A DNA stretch of 64,000 nucleotides from Azorinus chamasolen (GCA_963576725.1 OY755236.1:67240379-67304378), one strand, 5' to 3'; shown: positions 34,583 through 46,800, counted from the stretch's first letter. Translations and numbers: made by a program. Notes: a model not told the origin generated them from the sequence alone.

Positions 34583-35540
34583 CTGAAAGTATTTTTTTTT
34601 AAATTCTTATCACTATTTAATTTCTTCCCTTGTTTACAAAGCAATCAGAGCTACAAAAGCAATTTAGATCCTGTGAAAATGCAGTTTTCCCACAGCATTG
34701 AAGATAAATCTATTTCATTATGAAAATTAAATTATATTCCTGTACATTTTTTGTAAATGGACCATTCTATTGAAATATTTCAACACAGATTGATAAAACA
34801 AAACAATATGTAACACGTTTTTTCAGTCATGAGAAAGTATACATAGACATCTAGAATATGACAAATTTTACAAACGAAAGGGCCATGATAATTCTGTATT
34901 GCTCTTCTGATTTAATAGGCAAGTGATCTATTTTGTACATCTACCAAATTGTTCAAACCATTTTATTTCACTGAAATATAGGCTGCAGGTTTTGCAAAAG
35001 AGGAGTTTAAGTATAAATTTAGTTCCTGTACTCTAGGCCAAGAGCAGATGGAACCTGTATCAAATTAGTACAAGCGAGGTTTTAGGCAGGCATAAAATGA
35101 CTGCGTAAAACATGTTTCAACAGGGTAGAAGATAAAAACAGAGAGCAATATTATTATTTGGTAAATTTGATTATGCAAGGACATACAAAGTTCTGACCAA
35201 GACAATCAACTGGCTTGTGAAATAAGCAACTGTTCCTCTAAACAGGTATGAGTTTTGTTCCAGCTGCTATTGCTTTGGTTTTTAGCATTTATAACAACTT
35301 TTGCAAACAGTCTGGATAGAAGAGACGCCGAGTAACTTGGCACCTTATCATCAGGGTCCAAACAGTTGTTCACTTTGACATTTGTTTTTGAAATAATATG
35401 GAAAAAATAAATTGCAGCAGATGACAATAGTTGCAGATATTTATTGCTCAAAGTGCAAAAGGTATTTGGAGTACATTATGCTGGACAGCAAATGACCTGC
35501 ATGTCAACAACACATCAAACATCAGAGTTTTTGGGCATTA
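34583..35540. other. Intron with worn repeats
   Basis: At about 34875 the phrase GAAAGGGCCATGATAATTCT resembles the start of an AAGAGGGCCAT-type element. At 35300-35372 there is a worn CAAACAGTCTGGAT palindrome. No exon found. Confidence 0.4.
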
Positions 35541-35943
35541 GTGAGGCTAAGTGAGCACAGTGAAAAATATTGCAGTTGCATTGCAGTAAATCATGGTCAT
35601 TTTGAATTTCCATCAAAGAGCGGCTGTGGCTTTCCGATGCATAAGTATATCACAGGAGCTTAGATTTTAATGAGCAATATCTCCTAAACTGTTGAATTGA
35701 ATATGACCAAACTTCACAGAAATGATGCTCAAAAGGTTCTCTATCAAAGCGTAATAAATGGTTGCAGTTTGTTACATAAGTAGGTCACAGGAGCTGAAAA
35801 TAGAACAATTTCTTTAAATGACTACTCCTAAATCAGACTGGATTTTAACCAAATGCCACATAAATGATATGCAAGTGACCCTCTATCAGATTTATATCAT
35901 AAGTAGGTCTCAAGAGCTATTTACATAAACTATATCAGTTTCT

Positions 35944-36193
35944 TTAACCCTTTCCCTGTTCTATGTTTATTCCAAATTTCGATACCTACTGAATATTCAT
36001 GGACATAATAGTTGTAATGAAATATGGAAGGTGAAATATTGCAGCCATTTTACGTAGTATAGAAACAGATCTTTCAAATTCCTTTAGCAAACAGAGCAGA
36101 CCCTGATCAGACGGCTCCTCTAGGAGCCGTCTGATCTGGGTCTACTCTGTTTGCAAATGCGTGAAAACACGTTTATATGAGAGAAAGCGTTAA
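35944..36193. mobile_element. TTAACCC MITE, well-preserved copy
   Basis: Starts TTAACCCTTTCCCTGTTCTA and ends ATATGAGAGAAAGCGTTAA. The centre GATCAGACGGCTCCTCTAGG with AGCCGTCTGATC is a perfect palindrome of some 28 bases, flanked by CAGACC/GGTCTACTCTGTTTGC. This is one of the least diverged copies here. Confidence 0.85.
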
Positions 36194-36320
36194 ATGGCAT
36201 CTTCTGAGCTGCTGAAAGGATTCCATTAAAGTTCGCAGGAATGATCTTCAGGTGACCCTCTATGAAAGTTATACATAAGTAGGTCACATTACCTAATAAT
36301 GGATATTAACAAACAGTTCT

Positions 36321-36580
36321 TTAACCATTTACGCAATGAATACGCCTTTGCAGAGTAGACCCAGATCAGACACCTCCTGTAAGAGACGTCTAATCAGAGT
36401 CTGTTCTATTTGCTTATGATATAATATAGAAATGATTCTACTATTTCTGCCATATCTGACAATTTCTATGTCCATGTGATATTGTAACAATTAACAAAAT
36501 TAACAAAATTGTAACAAAATCTAATTAATATTCATGATGTCATTATTTCTTACATTAATATTCATGGTGTAAAGGGTTAA
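36321..36580. mobile_element. TTAACCC MITE, full copy
   Basis: Starts TTAACCATTTACGCAATGAA, centre GATCAGACACCTCCTGTAAG, inner part ATAATATAGAAATGATTCTA, and ends ATTCATGGTGTAAAGGGTTAA. A short ATTAACAAA repeat expands it slightly at 36488-36515. Confidence 0.8.
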
Positions 36581-37118
36581 CAAGAAACACCGCAATGCCA
36601 TAAAACCAGGTTTACAAAGTTTTACCAAATTATTCTATCAACAGCCAACAAATTTGGGAAAAGTGGCAATCCCCAGCTAGGTCTTCATAAAGCTTGGTAA
36701 ATACAAAGTTTGGTCAAAATTGGTCAATCCAAACTTAAATTAGTGAGTGGAAACTTTTTTTTTTTTAATTTTTAGTAACAGTGACCTTGACCTTGTCCCA
36801 AGAATCCCGAAACACAATCCCAAGGTAGGTCTTTATGTAAGTTTGCTAAATGCAAAGTTTGATCAAAATTGGTCTATCCAAACTTAAGTTATTGACAAGA
36901 AACCGTTTTCCAATTTTAGAAACCGTGATCTTGACCTGAGAAGCTTTAAATACAATCCAACCCTAGGTCTTTATGTAAGCTACCTACATACCAAGTTTGG
37001 TCTAAATTAGTCAATCCAAACTAAAGTTATCGACCAGAAACCACCTGTTTGATACCGCCCACCTTCCCGCCTGCCATACACTAATCTAATAACCAGGTTT
37101 TTCATTGAAAACCTGGTT
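36579..37118 (+). mobile_element. Helentron-like element J, AACCAGGTTT ends
   Basis: Starts AACAAGAAACACCGCAATGC with AAACCAGGTTT; ends AACCAGGTTTTTCATTGAAA-ACCTGGTT. Three units of ~130 bp are marked by AGTTTGGTCAAAATTGGTC and CAGTGACCTTGACCTTG. It starts exactly on the last AA of the MITE before it. Confidence 0.75.
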
Positions 37119-37580
37119 AAAATTAGCTGCTTCTATTAAAATCATTGAATTAAATTTGACCAAACTTCACAGGAATGATGCTTAGATGGTCCGCTTGCAA
37201 GTTATATGAATGATTCTGAGATGACTTATGTCACATGAGTTGAAAATACATTTTTAATGAACAATGCCTCACATGATATTTTCTCTTGAACTTAAGAATA
37301 GAATTTGATCGAAATTCATAGGAATAATTCTCATATGGGCCTCTATCAAAGTAAAATACCACGGCCTGAACAATTCTGGTAGATGTACATAATATATCAC
37401 TTGTCTTGTAAAGTTATAATAGATCACTTGCCCAGATGAGAGATGCAAGATTATTGAAATGCATTTAAATGCAGCATCTGTGTCCTACAAAAACATGCAA
37501 GATGATTTTTATTAAAATTTCCATCAAAGCCATTTCATTTTGAAGTAAAATCAAATTCATTGATATATAAAAATCATTAC

Positions 37581-37796
37581 CCTGTTGCTGACTTTGTTTA
37601 GTAATGATTTGTTGGGACAGTTTTCTTCCTATTTTCCTTATCTCATGATCCACCCATTTTGATATAAGGTCCGACTCGGTATTACTGACAGTTGTTTCAT
37701 CTGAGTTTACTCCTGTATTACTGCTGCTGGTAAGAAAGCTGCTACTATCATCACCAAGATCATATGCAATCTTGTATGGATCAAAACTGTCTGACC
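37581..37796 (-). CDS. Longest recovered coding exon, 71 codons
   Basis: Acceptor GAATTTTTTCAG and donor GTAATG. It starts with GG completing a Gly codon from the 45502 exon. The peptide runs SDSFDPYKIAYDLGDDSSSF, a Ser/Asn/Thr stretch, then DLISKWVDHEIRKIGRKLSQ and a Gln-rich end, plus a final G that fits the exon at 34458. The ISKWVDHEIRKIG part could be an amphipathic helix. I do not recognise a domain. Confidence 0.8.
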
Positions 37797-37884
37797 CTGA
37801 AAAAATTCATTGCATTTCCTCATTGTACAGCTACAGCCTTTGAATAAAGAAATACATCTCATTAAAATAGAACATTAAACAAGA

Positions 37885-38110
37885 GACCATGATAGCCCTG
37901 TATAGCTCACCTGTTTATAAGGCCTAGTGATCTATTATGTACATCTAAAAAGATTGTTCAGGACAGTGTTTTTCACTGAACACACAGGCTGCAAGATTTG
38001 CAAAAGATTTTCAATTTGTTTAATTCCAGTGTCCTACTTAAAACTAATTATATAATTTGATGGAAGATTACCTAAGGACCTTACAGTACTGTAAAGTTTT
38101 TTATGCTCTA
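37885..38110 (+). repeat. Start of an AAGAGGGCCAT-type element, truncated
   Basis: ACAAGAGACCATGATAGCCC followed by TGTATAGCTCACCTG has the start layout of the AGCTCACC family, but the core resembles K-type text (TTTCACTGAACACACAGGCT) and no terminal hairpin follows. Confidence 0.45.
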
Positions 38111-38208
38111 CTTCGTATTAGGATTTGATCTGGCGGGCCAGCATGAACTATGTATGGGAAATTAGAAACGAGAAAAGACACAAATGAGTTTGATAAGGGG
38201 CATTTATT

Positions 38209-41200
38209 AACAAGAGTGTCAGTGGGCACAATATACGCCCGTCGAGGTTTTGTTCAACATAAACTGGGGTTAACGTATTTGCTAAATTCAAATTCTAAGT
38301 CCAATTTTGCGACCAAGTTTCAAGGTTGTAAATAGGCATACTTTAACAAAAAACCTTAACCAAAAATTCTAAATTAAAAAGTGCCATAATTGTGTCTAAA
38401 TGCTTGAGATGAAGATGAAGCTTGTGATGGTGAACAAATATTTCAAGTTTAAAAGCTTTATCTGAAAGGATTATGTAAATAAGTGGACTTTAACCAAAAC
38501 CTTAACCAACAAGATGTGTTTGTGAAACACTATGCCCCCTAGATATGATATTTGACCCTAAAGGATGACCTTCATCTTGACATGTCATCCCTCAAAATGT
38601 GCAGCTTCATGGGGTGCACATGCATACCACATATCAAGTCTGTATCTCTACTGGTTCAAAAGTTATGGCCAATGTTAAAGTTGGTGACCTTTGACCATGA
38701 AGGATGACCTTGACCTTGACATGTTACCCCTCAAACTTTGCAGCCAAATAAGAAACACACGTATACCAACTATCAAGTCTGTATCTCTACTGGTTCAAAA
38801 GTTATGGCCAATGTTAAAGTTGGTGACCTTTGACCCTGAAAGATGACCTTGACCTTGTAATGTCACCCCCAAAAATGTGCAGCTTCATGAGACACACATG
38901 CATACCAAATATCAAGACTTTATCTCTATTGGTTCAAAAGTTATGGCCAATTTGAAGTTAATGACCTTTGACCCTGAAGGATGACCTTGACATTTCACCC
39001 CTCACACTGTGCAGCTTCATGAGATACACAAGCATGCCACATATCAAGTCTCTATCTGTACTGGTTCAAAAGTTATGGCCAATGTTAAAGTCAGTGATTT
39101 GACCCATATGTTTGACCTCTGACCTTTAAGGATGACCTTGACCTTGACATGTCACCCCTCAAAATGTGCGGCTTTATGAGATACATATGCATGCCAAATA
39201 TCAAGTCTCTATATGTACTTGCTCAAAAGTTATGACCAATGTCAAATTCGGAGATTTGACCCATGTGTTTGACCTCTGACCTTGAAAGATGACCTTGACC
39301 TTGACATGTCACCCCTCAAAATGTGCAGGTTTATGAGATACATATACATGCCAAATATCAAGTCACTAGCTGTACTGGCTCAAAAGTTATGACCAATGTT
39401 AAAGTTACAGACAAAGAAGCGGACAATTTTACCTTTGACCCTGAAGGATGACCTTGACCTTGACATGTCACCCGTCCAAATGTGCAGCTTCATAAGATAC
39501 ACACACTCGCCAAATATCAAGTCTCTATCTCTACTGGTCCAAAAGTTATGGCAAATGTTAAAGTCGGTGATTTGACCCATATATTTGACCTCTGACCTTG
39601 AAGGATGACCTTGACCTTGACATGTCACCCTTCAAAATGTGCGTCTTTATGAGATACATATGCATGCCAAATATAAAGTCTCTATCTGTACTGGCTCAAA
39701 AGTTATGACATATGTTAAAGTTGCGTTAAAGTTACAGCCAAAAAACAGACAATTTGACCTTTGACCCTGAAGAATGACCTTGACCTTGACATGTCACCCC
39801 TCAAAATGTGCGGCTTCATGAGATACACAAGCATGCCAAATATCAAGTCTCTATCTCTACTGGTCCAAAAGTTATGGCCAATGTTAAAGTCGGTGATTTG
39901 ACCCATATATTTGACCTTTGACCTTGAAGGATGACCTTGACCTTGACATGTCACCCCTCAAAATGTGCGGTCCTATGAGATACATATGCATACCAAATAT
40001 CAAGTCTCTATCTGTACTGGCTCAAAAGTTATGACCAATGTTAAAGTTGCTGACAAACAAACAGACAAACAGACAAACAGACAAACAAACAGACAGGGCA
40101 AAAACAATATGTCCCCCAGATCTGATCTGGGGGGCATAAAAATTCCAAGCTAAAAAGCGTCATAATTATGTCAAAATGTTAGACAGTGTTATGTACTCTT
40201 GCCTACAGGTGAAGTTTGTGATGGTGAGCAAGTGTTCCAAGTTTAAAAGCTTAATGTAAAAGGGTTATGTAAATAAGTGGACTTTAACCAAAACTTTAAC
40301 CAAAATTTCCAAGTTAAAAGGGGGCATAATTCTGTCAAAATGTTGGACAGAGTTATGTACTCTTGCCTACAGGTAAAGCTTGTGATGGTGAACAAGTGTT
40401 CCAAGGTTAAAAGCTTTATCTCAAAGGGTTATGTAAATAAATGGACTTTAACAAAGCCTTAACCATAAATTCTAAGTTAAAAAGGGGAATGATTCTGTCA
40501 AAATGCTTGAACGAGTTATGTACTCTTGTCTACAGGTTAAGATTGTGATGGTGAACAAGTGTTCCAAGTTTAAAAGCTTTATCTCAAAGGGTTATGTAAA
40601 TAAATGGACTTTAACAAAGCCTTAACCAAAAATTCTAAGTTAAAAAGGGGCATAATTCGGTCAAAATGCTTGACAGAGTTATTTTCTCTTGCCTACAGGT
40701 GAAGGTTGTGACGGTGAACAAGTGTTCTAAGTTTAAAAGCTTTATCTCAAAGGGTTATGTAAATAAATGGACTTTAACAAAGCCTTAACCAAAAATTCTA
40801 AGTTAAAAAGGGGCATAATTCAGTCAAAATGCTTGACAGAGTTATTTACTCTTGCCTACAGGTGAAGGTAGTAACGGTGAACAAGATTTCCAAGTTTCAA
40901 AGCTTTATCACAAAGTGTTATGTAAATAAGTGGACTTGTTCCACATAAATTGAGGTTAACATTTTTGCTTAACGCAAATGCTAAACGCAAATTCTAAGTC
41001 CAATTAAGCGACCTTGACCTTAGATAAACGAGCCGGGACTTGGCAGGCTACTGTAGCATGTCTAGATAAACATTTTGGTTAAATTTGGGAAGGATCCACC
41101 AAGCAGAACTTGAGTTAGAGATGTTACAGACAGACAGACCGGTTAACATTTTTGCTAAACGCAAATTCTAAGTCCAATTGTGTGACCTTGACCTAGGATA

Positions 41201-41363
41201 AACAAACCGGGACTTGGCAGGCTACTGTAGCATGTCTAGATAAACATTGTGGCTAAATTTGAGAAGGATCCACCAAGCGGAACTTGAGTTAGAGATGTTA
41301 CAGACGGACAGACAACCAGACAACGCCATTCCATAATACGTCCCGTTTTTTCAAACGGGCGTA
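38209..41363 (+). mobile_element. Helentron-like element, ATACGCCCG family, copy E2, split by F2
   Basis: Starts AACAAGAGTGTCAGTGGGCA, then ATACGCCCG; ends with ACGTCCCGTTTTTTCAAACG-GGCGTAT, a perfect stem carrying CGGGCGTAT. Core units of ~170 bp are marked by ACTTTAACAAAGCCTTAACC, ACAGAGTTATGTACTCTTGC and GGTGAACAAGTGTTCCAAG. The array is interrupted by F2 between 38508 and 40137. Confidence 0.85.
38508..40137 (+). mobile_element. Helentron-like element F2, ATGCCCCC family, nested in E2
   Basis: Starts AACAAGATGTGTTTGTGAAA with CACTATGCCCCCT; ends CCCCCAGATCTGATCTGGGG-GGCAT. It closely resembles F1 over the whole length, including the unit order near both ends. The flanks TTAACCAA and AAATTC belong to one E2 unit. 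Confidence 0.85.
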
Positions 41364-41819
41364 TAAAAATGCCAGAAAAACAGAAGCTGTTATGTCAGCT
41401 TTAAAATTAACATGTGTATCGAAAAATAAATATCCTGAGATTTTCCATATCTGGGCGATGAACAAACCGCCTCAAAATGCATGAAAAAAAATATATAGAA
41501 AATTGTAAAAGAATGTTTAAGATGACTTGACATGCACATCAAAATTTGAGGAGGAGGCTGGGAGGAGGATCGAGGTAAAAATTGTAAACACTAAGCCATT
41601 AGCAGCCTTCCTCTCTCAATTCCAAAACAAAGACTGGCAGCAGAGGCTGCTGTTTGGCTAAGAAAGGTCATGTGCCACAGATCTGGTGTGTGATTGGCTA
41701 CAGCTCCCAGCTGCCTAAGTGGTTAAGCTAGTTATGCTAATGAGGTAACATGGATATGTATAACATTTGAGCATCTCGTTCGCATAAATACTTTTATGTT
41801 TTCCATAAAATCTATATGA
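41364..41819. other. Intron sequence without recognised repeats
   Basis: More GC-mixed than its surroundings (GGAGGAGGCTGGGAGGAGGA at 41550; GGCAGCAGAGGCTGCTG at 41635). No exon signals in either strand that I could support. Confidence 0.35.
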
Positions 41820-43073
41820 AACTAGAGGTCTCCCCCTCCCATTCTCTTTCCAATACACAAGTGTAATGTCTGTAACTCCAAACTTACAAGGGTCTAATTT
41901 TTAAGTCATCAGGGGCAATAACTCCAACATTGTCAGGGGGAGACAATTCAAAAGCCCCATATACACAAAAACACATGCTTGTCAACATTCTTGTGAAGTT
42001 TGGTGACTCTAGTACTAGTGGTTTCATAGATACATGTGACACAAAGTAAAGTTTCTCTTATTTTAAGTCATAAGGGGCAGTAACTCCAAAGTTATCAGGG
42101 GAGACAATTAAAAAACCCAGATGCACAACAACTCATGCTGGTGAACATTCCTGTGAAGTTTGGTGACTCTAGCCCTACTGGTTTCAGAGATACATGCAGC
42201 ACAAAGTTTCTCTAATTTTAAGTTATCATATCAGGGGCAGTAACTCAAGAATTATCAGGGGAGACAATTTAAAAAACCCAGGTGCACAACAACTTATGCT
42301 GGTCAACATTCCTGTGAAGTTTGGTGACTCTAGCCCTAGTGGTTTTAAAGACATGCATGACACAAAGTTTCTCTCAATTTTAAGTAATCATATCAGGGGC
42401 AATAACTCCAAAATTATCAAGGGGAGACAATTCAAAAATCCCAGGTGCACAACAATTCATGCTGGTCAACATTCCTGTGAAGTTTGGTGACTCTAGTCCT
42501 AGTGGTTTCAGATATATGCACGGCACTAAGTAAAGTTTGTCTAATTTTAAGTCATCAGGGGCAGTAACTCCAAAGTTAACAGGGGGAGACAATTCAAAAA
42601 CCCAAGAGCACAACAACTTATGCTAGTGAACAATCCTGTGAAGTTTGGTGACTGTAACCCTACTGGTTTCAGAGATACGCGTGATACAATGTTTGTATAA
42701 ATTTAAGTATTCATATCAGGGGCAATAACTCAAGAATTATCAGGGGGAGACAATTCAAAAACCATAGGTGCACAACAACTCGTGCTGGTGAACATTCCTG
42801 TGAAGTTTGGTGACTCTAGTACTAGCGGTTTCAGAGATACGCACGACACAACGTTTTTCTAATTTTAAGTCATCAGGGGCAATAACTCCAAAGTTATCAG
42901 GGGGAGACAATTCAAAAAACCCAGGTGCACAACAACTCATGCTGGTGAACATTCCTGTGCAGTTTGGTGACTCTAGCCCAACTGGTTTCAGAGATACGCG
43001 CGACACAAGTTTGTGACGGACAGACAGACAACTCTGGCAAAAACAATATATCTCCCCATAAATGGGGGAGACA
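41820..43073 (+). mobile_element. Helentron-like element I, GTCTCCCCC ends
   Basis: Starts AACTAGAGGTCTCCCCCTCC; ends ATATCTCCCCATAAATGGGG-GAGACATA, carrying GGGGGAGAC. Seven to eight units of ~150 bp are marked by CAGGGGCAATAACTCCAAAG, GGGGGAGACAATTCAAAA and CATTCCTGTGAAGTTTGGTG. A GACGGACAGACAGACA tract precedes the end. A detached end of the same family lies at 61650-61733. Confidence 0.85.
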
Positions 43074-43261
43074 TAATTCCAGCCATGGGGTTTAGGAGAG
43101 ATGTTCAAGCAATTAGTTCTAAAATATATCTTTAGCTATGCAGTGCACTAGTACCCTTTACATAACTTTAATAGAGGACCATCTTTCCTTAATAATTCCT
43201 ATAAAGTTTGATCGATTTAGAGCGGTTTTGTAAAGGTTGTTATTGTTTAATGAAAAAGTTA

Positions 43262-43345
43262 ATTCAGATCTATTTTAGCTTCCCTGCTCAATATTCATAT
43301 AAGAAATAATGACATCATGAATATTTATTAGCTGTAGTCATGTAG
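43262..43345. mobile_element. TTAACCC MITE fragment
   Basis: GCTCAATATTCATATAAGAA, ATAATGACATCATGAATATT match the left inner part of the family; the ends are lost. Confidence 0.5.
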
Positions 43346-43807
43346 AAAGAGCTCCCTTGCAGTGTCAGAAAATCTGACAGTTCATGTAAACAATATTAGG
43401 ATGGAAAGTAGACATTGGCAAACTTATCAGACAGAGAATATCGATTTCACAATGTACACAATTTGTGACTCAAGAAGATTTTTTCCAACATCATGGATTG
43501 CCTGTATCTAGATCTAGTATTAGACTGAGTTAACAATGAGGGCGAAAAGAACATTGGAGTTGGGAACGAATCCCCTCTCACTGACATGATTTTGATCACA
43601 GTAATCATCCACAGGTGAATATTTTTATCAAAGATTCATATAAAAGGTTTTAATAAGCTGCAAAAGTTGGTCATAGAAGCTAATAAGTTTTACAAATCTT
43701 CTGCAAAATCTGTAGCCTTTATTTAAGTGAAATTCAACAGTTTGGAAAGTTTTGGTAGATGTATGTAACATATCACTTGGCCTATTGACCCAGATATGAG
43801 ACACAGG

Positions 43808-44593
43808 GTCCCGGGTCGTTTCGGACCCAATCCGTTTCGGCCTTGGTTGTTTCGGCCTTGGTCGTTTCGGCCACATTTGGGACCGAAACGACCAAGGAAT
43901 ACTTGGAATATATCAGCAATAGACATCAAATTTTATTTAAACAAAGTGTGTTCTCTGTTTAAGAAAATTGACAATTAACAAGAGACAAGAAATAAAGAAA
44001 GCAAAGAGATATCCAGTCAGATTTGACAGTTCCCTATGTCTAAAATCCTATATACTGCTATTGCAACAAGCTCCATCTGTATATTATCTGTATTATAGTC
44101 ACGATAGTTTGTACTAATTATTCCATTGGTTATTTCTTTAATCAAGTATCACCCAATAACAGCATGTATGATCGGAATTTTAAATATGGATGCACATTCT
44201 ACATTTTCATAAAGTAGCATTTTCAAGATAATTATTGTCGTCTGATCTGGGTCTACTCTGTTTCCAATTTGATTATCTGAAAAGGTGTTAATATGAGGGG
44301 AATAGTTAAAAAAAAAAGGCCTGTGTCAGTTTCCAAGGGAATTATATTGTGGTTTGCAGAAATAATCATTCATCAGCAGGCTAAAGGTTAACATCTAACC
44401 TATCATCTAACCTCTGTATTGGATTCAATTCTGCGTATTCCATTCAATCATTTCACAAGTTCCATTTATACCTTTGAATGTAAATTTTATAATGTGGCCG
44501 AAACGACCAAGGCCGAAACTACCAGGACCGAAATGGATTGGGTCCGAAACGACTAAGGACCAAAACGGATTGGGTCCGAAACGACCCGACACC
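43808..44593. mobile_element. Mutator-like TIR element with repeated TTTCGG ends
   Basis: The left end GTCCCGGGTCGTTTCGGACC and the right end GGTCCGAAACGACCCGACAC are inverted repeats; both arms (about 80-100 bases) are built from repeated (G)GTCCGAAACGA / CCTTGG blocks. The sequence GAGACACAGG directly flanks both sides (43798-43807 and 44594-44603), a 10-base target duplication. No transposase inside. Length and duplication size suggest a Mutator-like non-autonomous element. A worn MITE piece sits at about 44240-44310. Confidence 0.8.
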
Positions 44594-44815
44594 GAGACAC
44601 AGGACTATCATGGCCCTCTTGTTGTTCCAGGATGTCCAGACTTTAATTCACTTCTAAACTACACATGGGAGATGAATGTTCTGTTTTCCTTTTCTTGTGT
44701 TTTTGAGAGATACACCTTTAAAAAATGATCAACAATATTTATACTGGTTGAAGAGTTTCAGCAAATGCACATATAACAACTGACAGCATCAATAGCATGA
44801 ATGCTTATAAATGCA

Positions 44816-45423
44816 GTAACGTGTCAAATCGGACCAAAACCAAATCGAACCAGGTCAATTCGTACCATTTTTTGTAATGGTAATTTACTCTTATACTTTT
44901 TATTTTTGCTGGCGAATACCAAAGTATGATAATAAGATGATTTTAATCATGAATTGAACATTTATTTATTCAAACATAGGCTTGTTTTGTGCACTTTTTA
45001 GTCAAAATACATATAACAATTTAACTTATCGGTTTAAAGATGACTTCTAATTTCTCTATTATTCGCCGGCTGCCTACATAATCCAAAACGGGGTGTGAAA
45101 ACTACAATTCAGTTAAACAGTAATATGCAGGAAAGCAACATATACCATGAAGATACTCAAATAAAGAATAAATATATACCCCCAATTATCTGGGCCCCAC
45201 CTAAGCAGATTTAATATTTAATTAACACCTTTTGTATTAACAAAGACCTATGATAAGTCTTTGGTATTTATCAATGCATGACACTATTTCTTATTTGTCC
45301 AAATTTAGGTATCTATTGGTTGTCAGTTGCCACTAGGTCATATCGGACTAATAAATCATATGGGGCATTCTATTCAATATATAACGTGGTCCGATTTGAC
45401 CCGGTCCGATTTGACCCGGATTC
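44816..45423. mobile_element. Mutator-like TIR element with CAAATCGGACC ends, copy 1
   Basis: Left end GTAACGTGTCAAATCGGACC; right end GGTCCGATTTGACCCGGATTC, again with the block repeated inside each arm. ATAAATGCA lies on both sides (44807-44815 and 45424-45432), a 9-base target duplication. No coding capacity. Confidence 0.8.
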
Positions 45424-45501
45424 ATAAATGCACATCTTGACAAAACTAGGACTTGTTTTTATTAAAAAAAAATGTATGTCTCCCAATCCTGAAGGGCTTA
45501 C

Positions 45502-45585
45502 CTGCATCACTCACTGACACAGTTGTCAGACTACAAACACTGTCATGTAAATCGTTCACAACATCAGTGTCAGCTTGCTTCTCAG
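45502..45585 (-). CDS. Coding exon b, duplication unit 1
   Basis: Acceptor CTTTATTCCATACAG and donor GTAAGCCC. CT completes an Ala codon from exon a; the peptide is EKQADTDVVNDLHDSVCSLT followed by TVSVSDA, with a final G that fits the exon at 37581. Identical to 48037-48120. Confidence 0.8.
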
Positions 45586-45879
45586 CTGTATGGAATAAAG
45601 TGAAAACTTTTGGATAATTTGAGGAGACAATTAGCATATGAACAGCATCTCTTTGACAGGCATGCAGTCTCTTGAGCAGAGGGCAGCAAATGCAAAGAAA
45701 AACAAATACATAAACAACATATACAAAATCTTATGACATTCAGTCGCAACTAAGTACAGTTGTTGCCAGTAATAGTTTTATCCCTTGTGGGAATCAATTC
45801 CAGATAATCGGGTGGAAAGCCATTAATCTAATCATTGAGCCAAAGAATCAATTTACTGGTGCAGTTAAAAATTGCCATT

Positions 45880-46308
45880 ATACTAGAAACTACACCAAGT
45901 TTGAAGATCCTAGGCAAAACACTTGAGCATTTATTGATCGGAAACCATTTCACCAGTTAAGGTCATGGTGACCTTGACCTTTGACATACTGACCTCAGAA
46001 AACAACAGGGGTCATGTAGTGGTCATGACCAACCACCAGAGCAAGTTTTAAGATCCTGAGCCAAACCCTTCAGCAGTTATCGATCTGAAACCATTTCACC
46101 AATTAAGATCATGGTGACCTTGACCTTTGACCTAGTGATCTCCACAATAGGGGTTATCAAGTGGTCATGACCAACCACCACAGTAAGTTTGAAGATTCTA
46201 TGCCAAGTCGTTTATTAGTTATTGATCGGAAACTGGTCGATCTACCGACCGACTGACATGTGCAAAGCAATATACCCTCGTTTCTTTCAAAAGGGGGGGT
46301 ATAAAAAT
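45880..46308 (+). mobile_element. Helentron-like element, TATACCCCC family, truncated copy
   Basis: Two and a half units with AGGTCATGGTGACCTTGACC, then GACATGTGCAAAGCAATATA and the hairpin ACCCTCGTTTCTTTCAAAAG-GGGGGGTATA. The 5' start is missing. Duplicated at 48415-48843. Confidence 0.75.
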
Positions 46309-46309
46309 C

Positions 46310-46800
46310 AGCTAATAAATATTCATGATGTCATTATTTTGTACATGAATATAGAACAGGCAATGGGTTAACAAAAAAATCTGAAAACTGAGTTCAAGGT
46401 TAGAGTCAAGGTTATAGAGACACAAGGGATTGACTGTATATCATCCAGACAAATTTCAGACAACTTTTTACTAAAACTGAGGTCAAGGTCACAGAGACAT
46501 ACCAAATTAGTATGCAACACTTCCCCTTTTCCAATATGCACTCATACAATAAATTTGGAAATCCAAAGGGTTGAGGATACATAATCCAGACAAATTGCAG
46601 GACAATTCTTTACTAAAACTGAGACCACAGTCAAAGTAAAGGTCACAGAAGCACAAAAGTTGTATGTGACTCTCCTCATTCCCCAAGACGTACAACAAAT
46701 TTGGAAATCCTTACCCAAGGGATTGGGGATATATCATCCGAACAAATTTTTACTAACTGAAGTCAAGGTTACATAGACACCAAAGCAGTATGTGCTAAAA
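46310..46800. repeat. MITE right end followed by D-like units
   Basis: 46316-46372 is a TTAACCC MITE right end (ATTCATGATGTCATTATTTT ... CAATGGGTTAAC). From 46380 three units with ACTGAGGTCAAGGTCACAGA and ATATCATCC-AGACAAATT resemble decayed D1 core units. Both recur in the second duplication unit. Confidence 0.6.

Larger units (their letters stand above)
35540..37440. repeat. Tandem-repeat array K broken by MITEs and element J
   Basis: Units of ~120 bp marked by TGACCAAACTTCACAGAAAT, GATGCTCAAAAGGTTCTCTA and CATAAGTAGGTCACA occur at 35640-35940, 36195-36300 and 37120-37350. The gaps are filled by two MITEs and element J, which therefore are younger. Confidence 0.65.

Noticed and set aside
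28650..40153. Open frames with MTCQGQGHPSR-like peptides in F1 and F2
   Set aside because: Translations of the tandem core on either strand; no start context, splice sites or family similarity.
42194..43108. Open frames of 69-117 codons on both strands
   Set aside because: All lie in the 150-bp units of element I and mirror its periodicity.
43796..44728. Open frames with PRPKRPRPKR-like repeats
   Set aside because: They translate the CGGACC/CCAAGG blocks of the Mutator-like arms.
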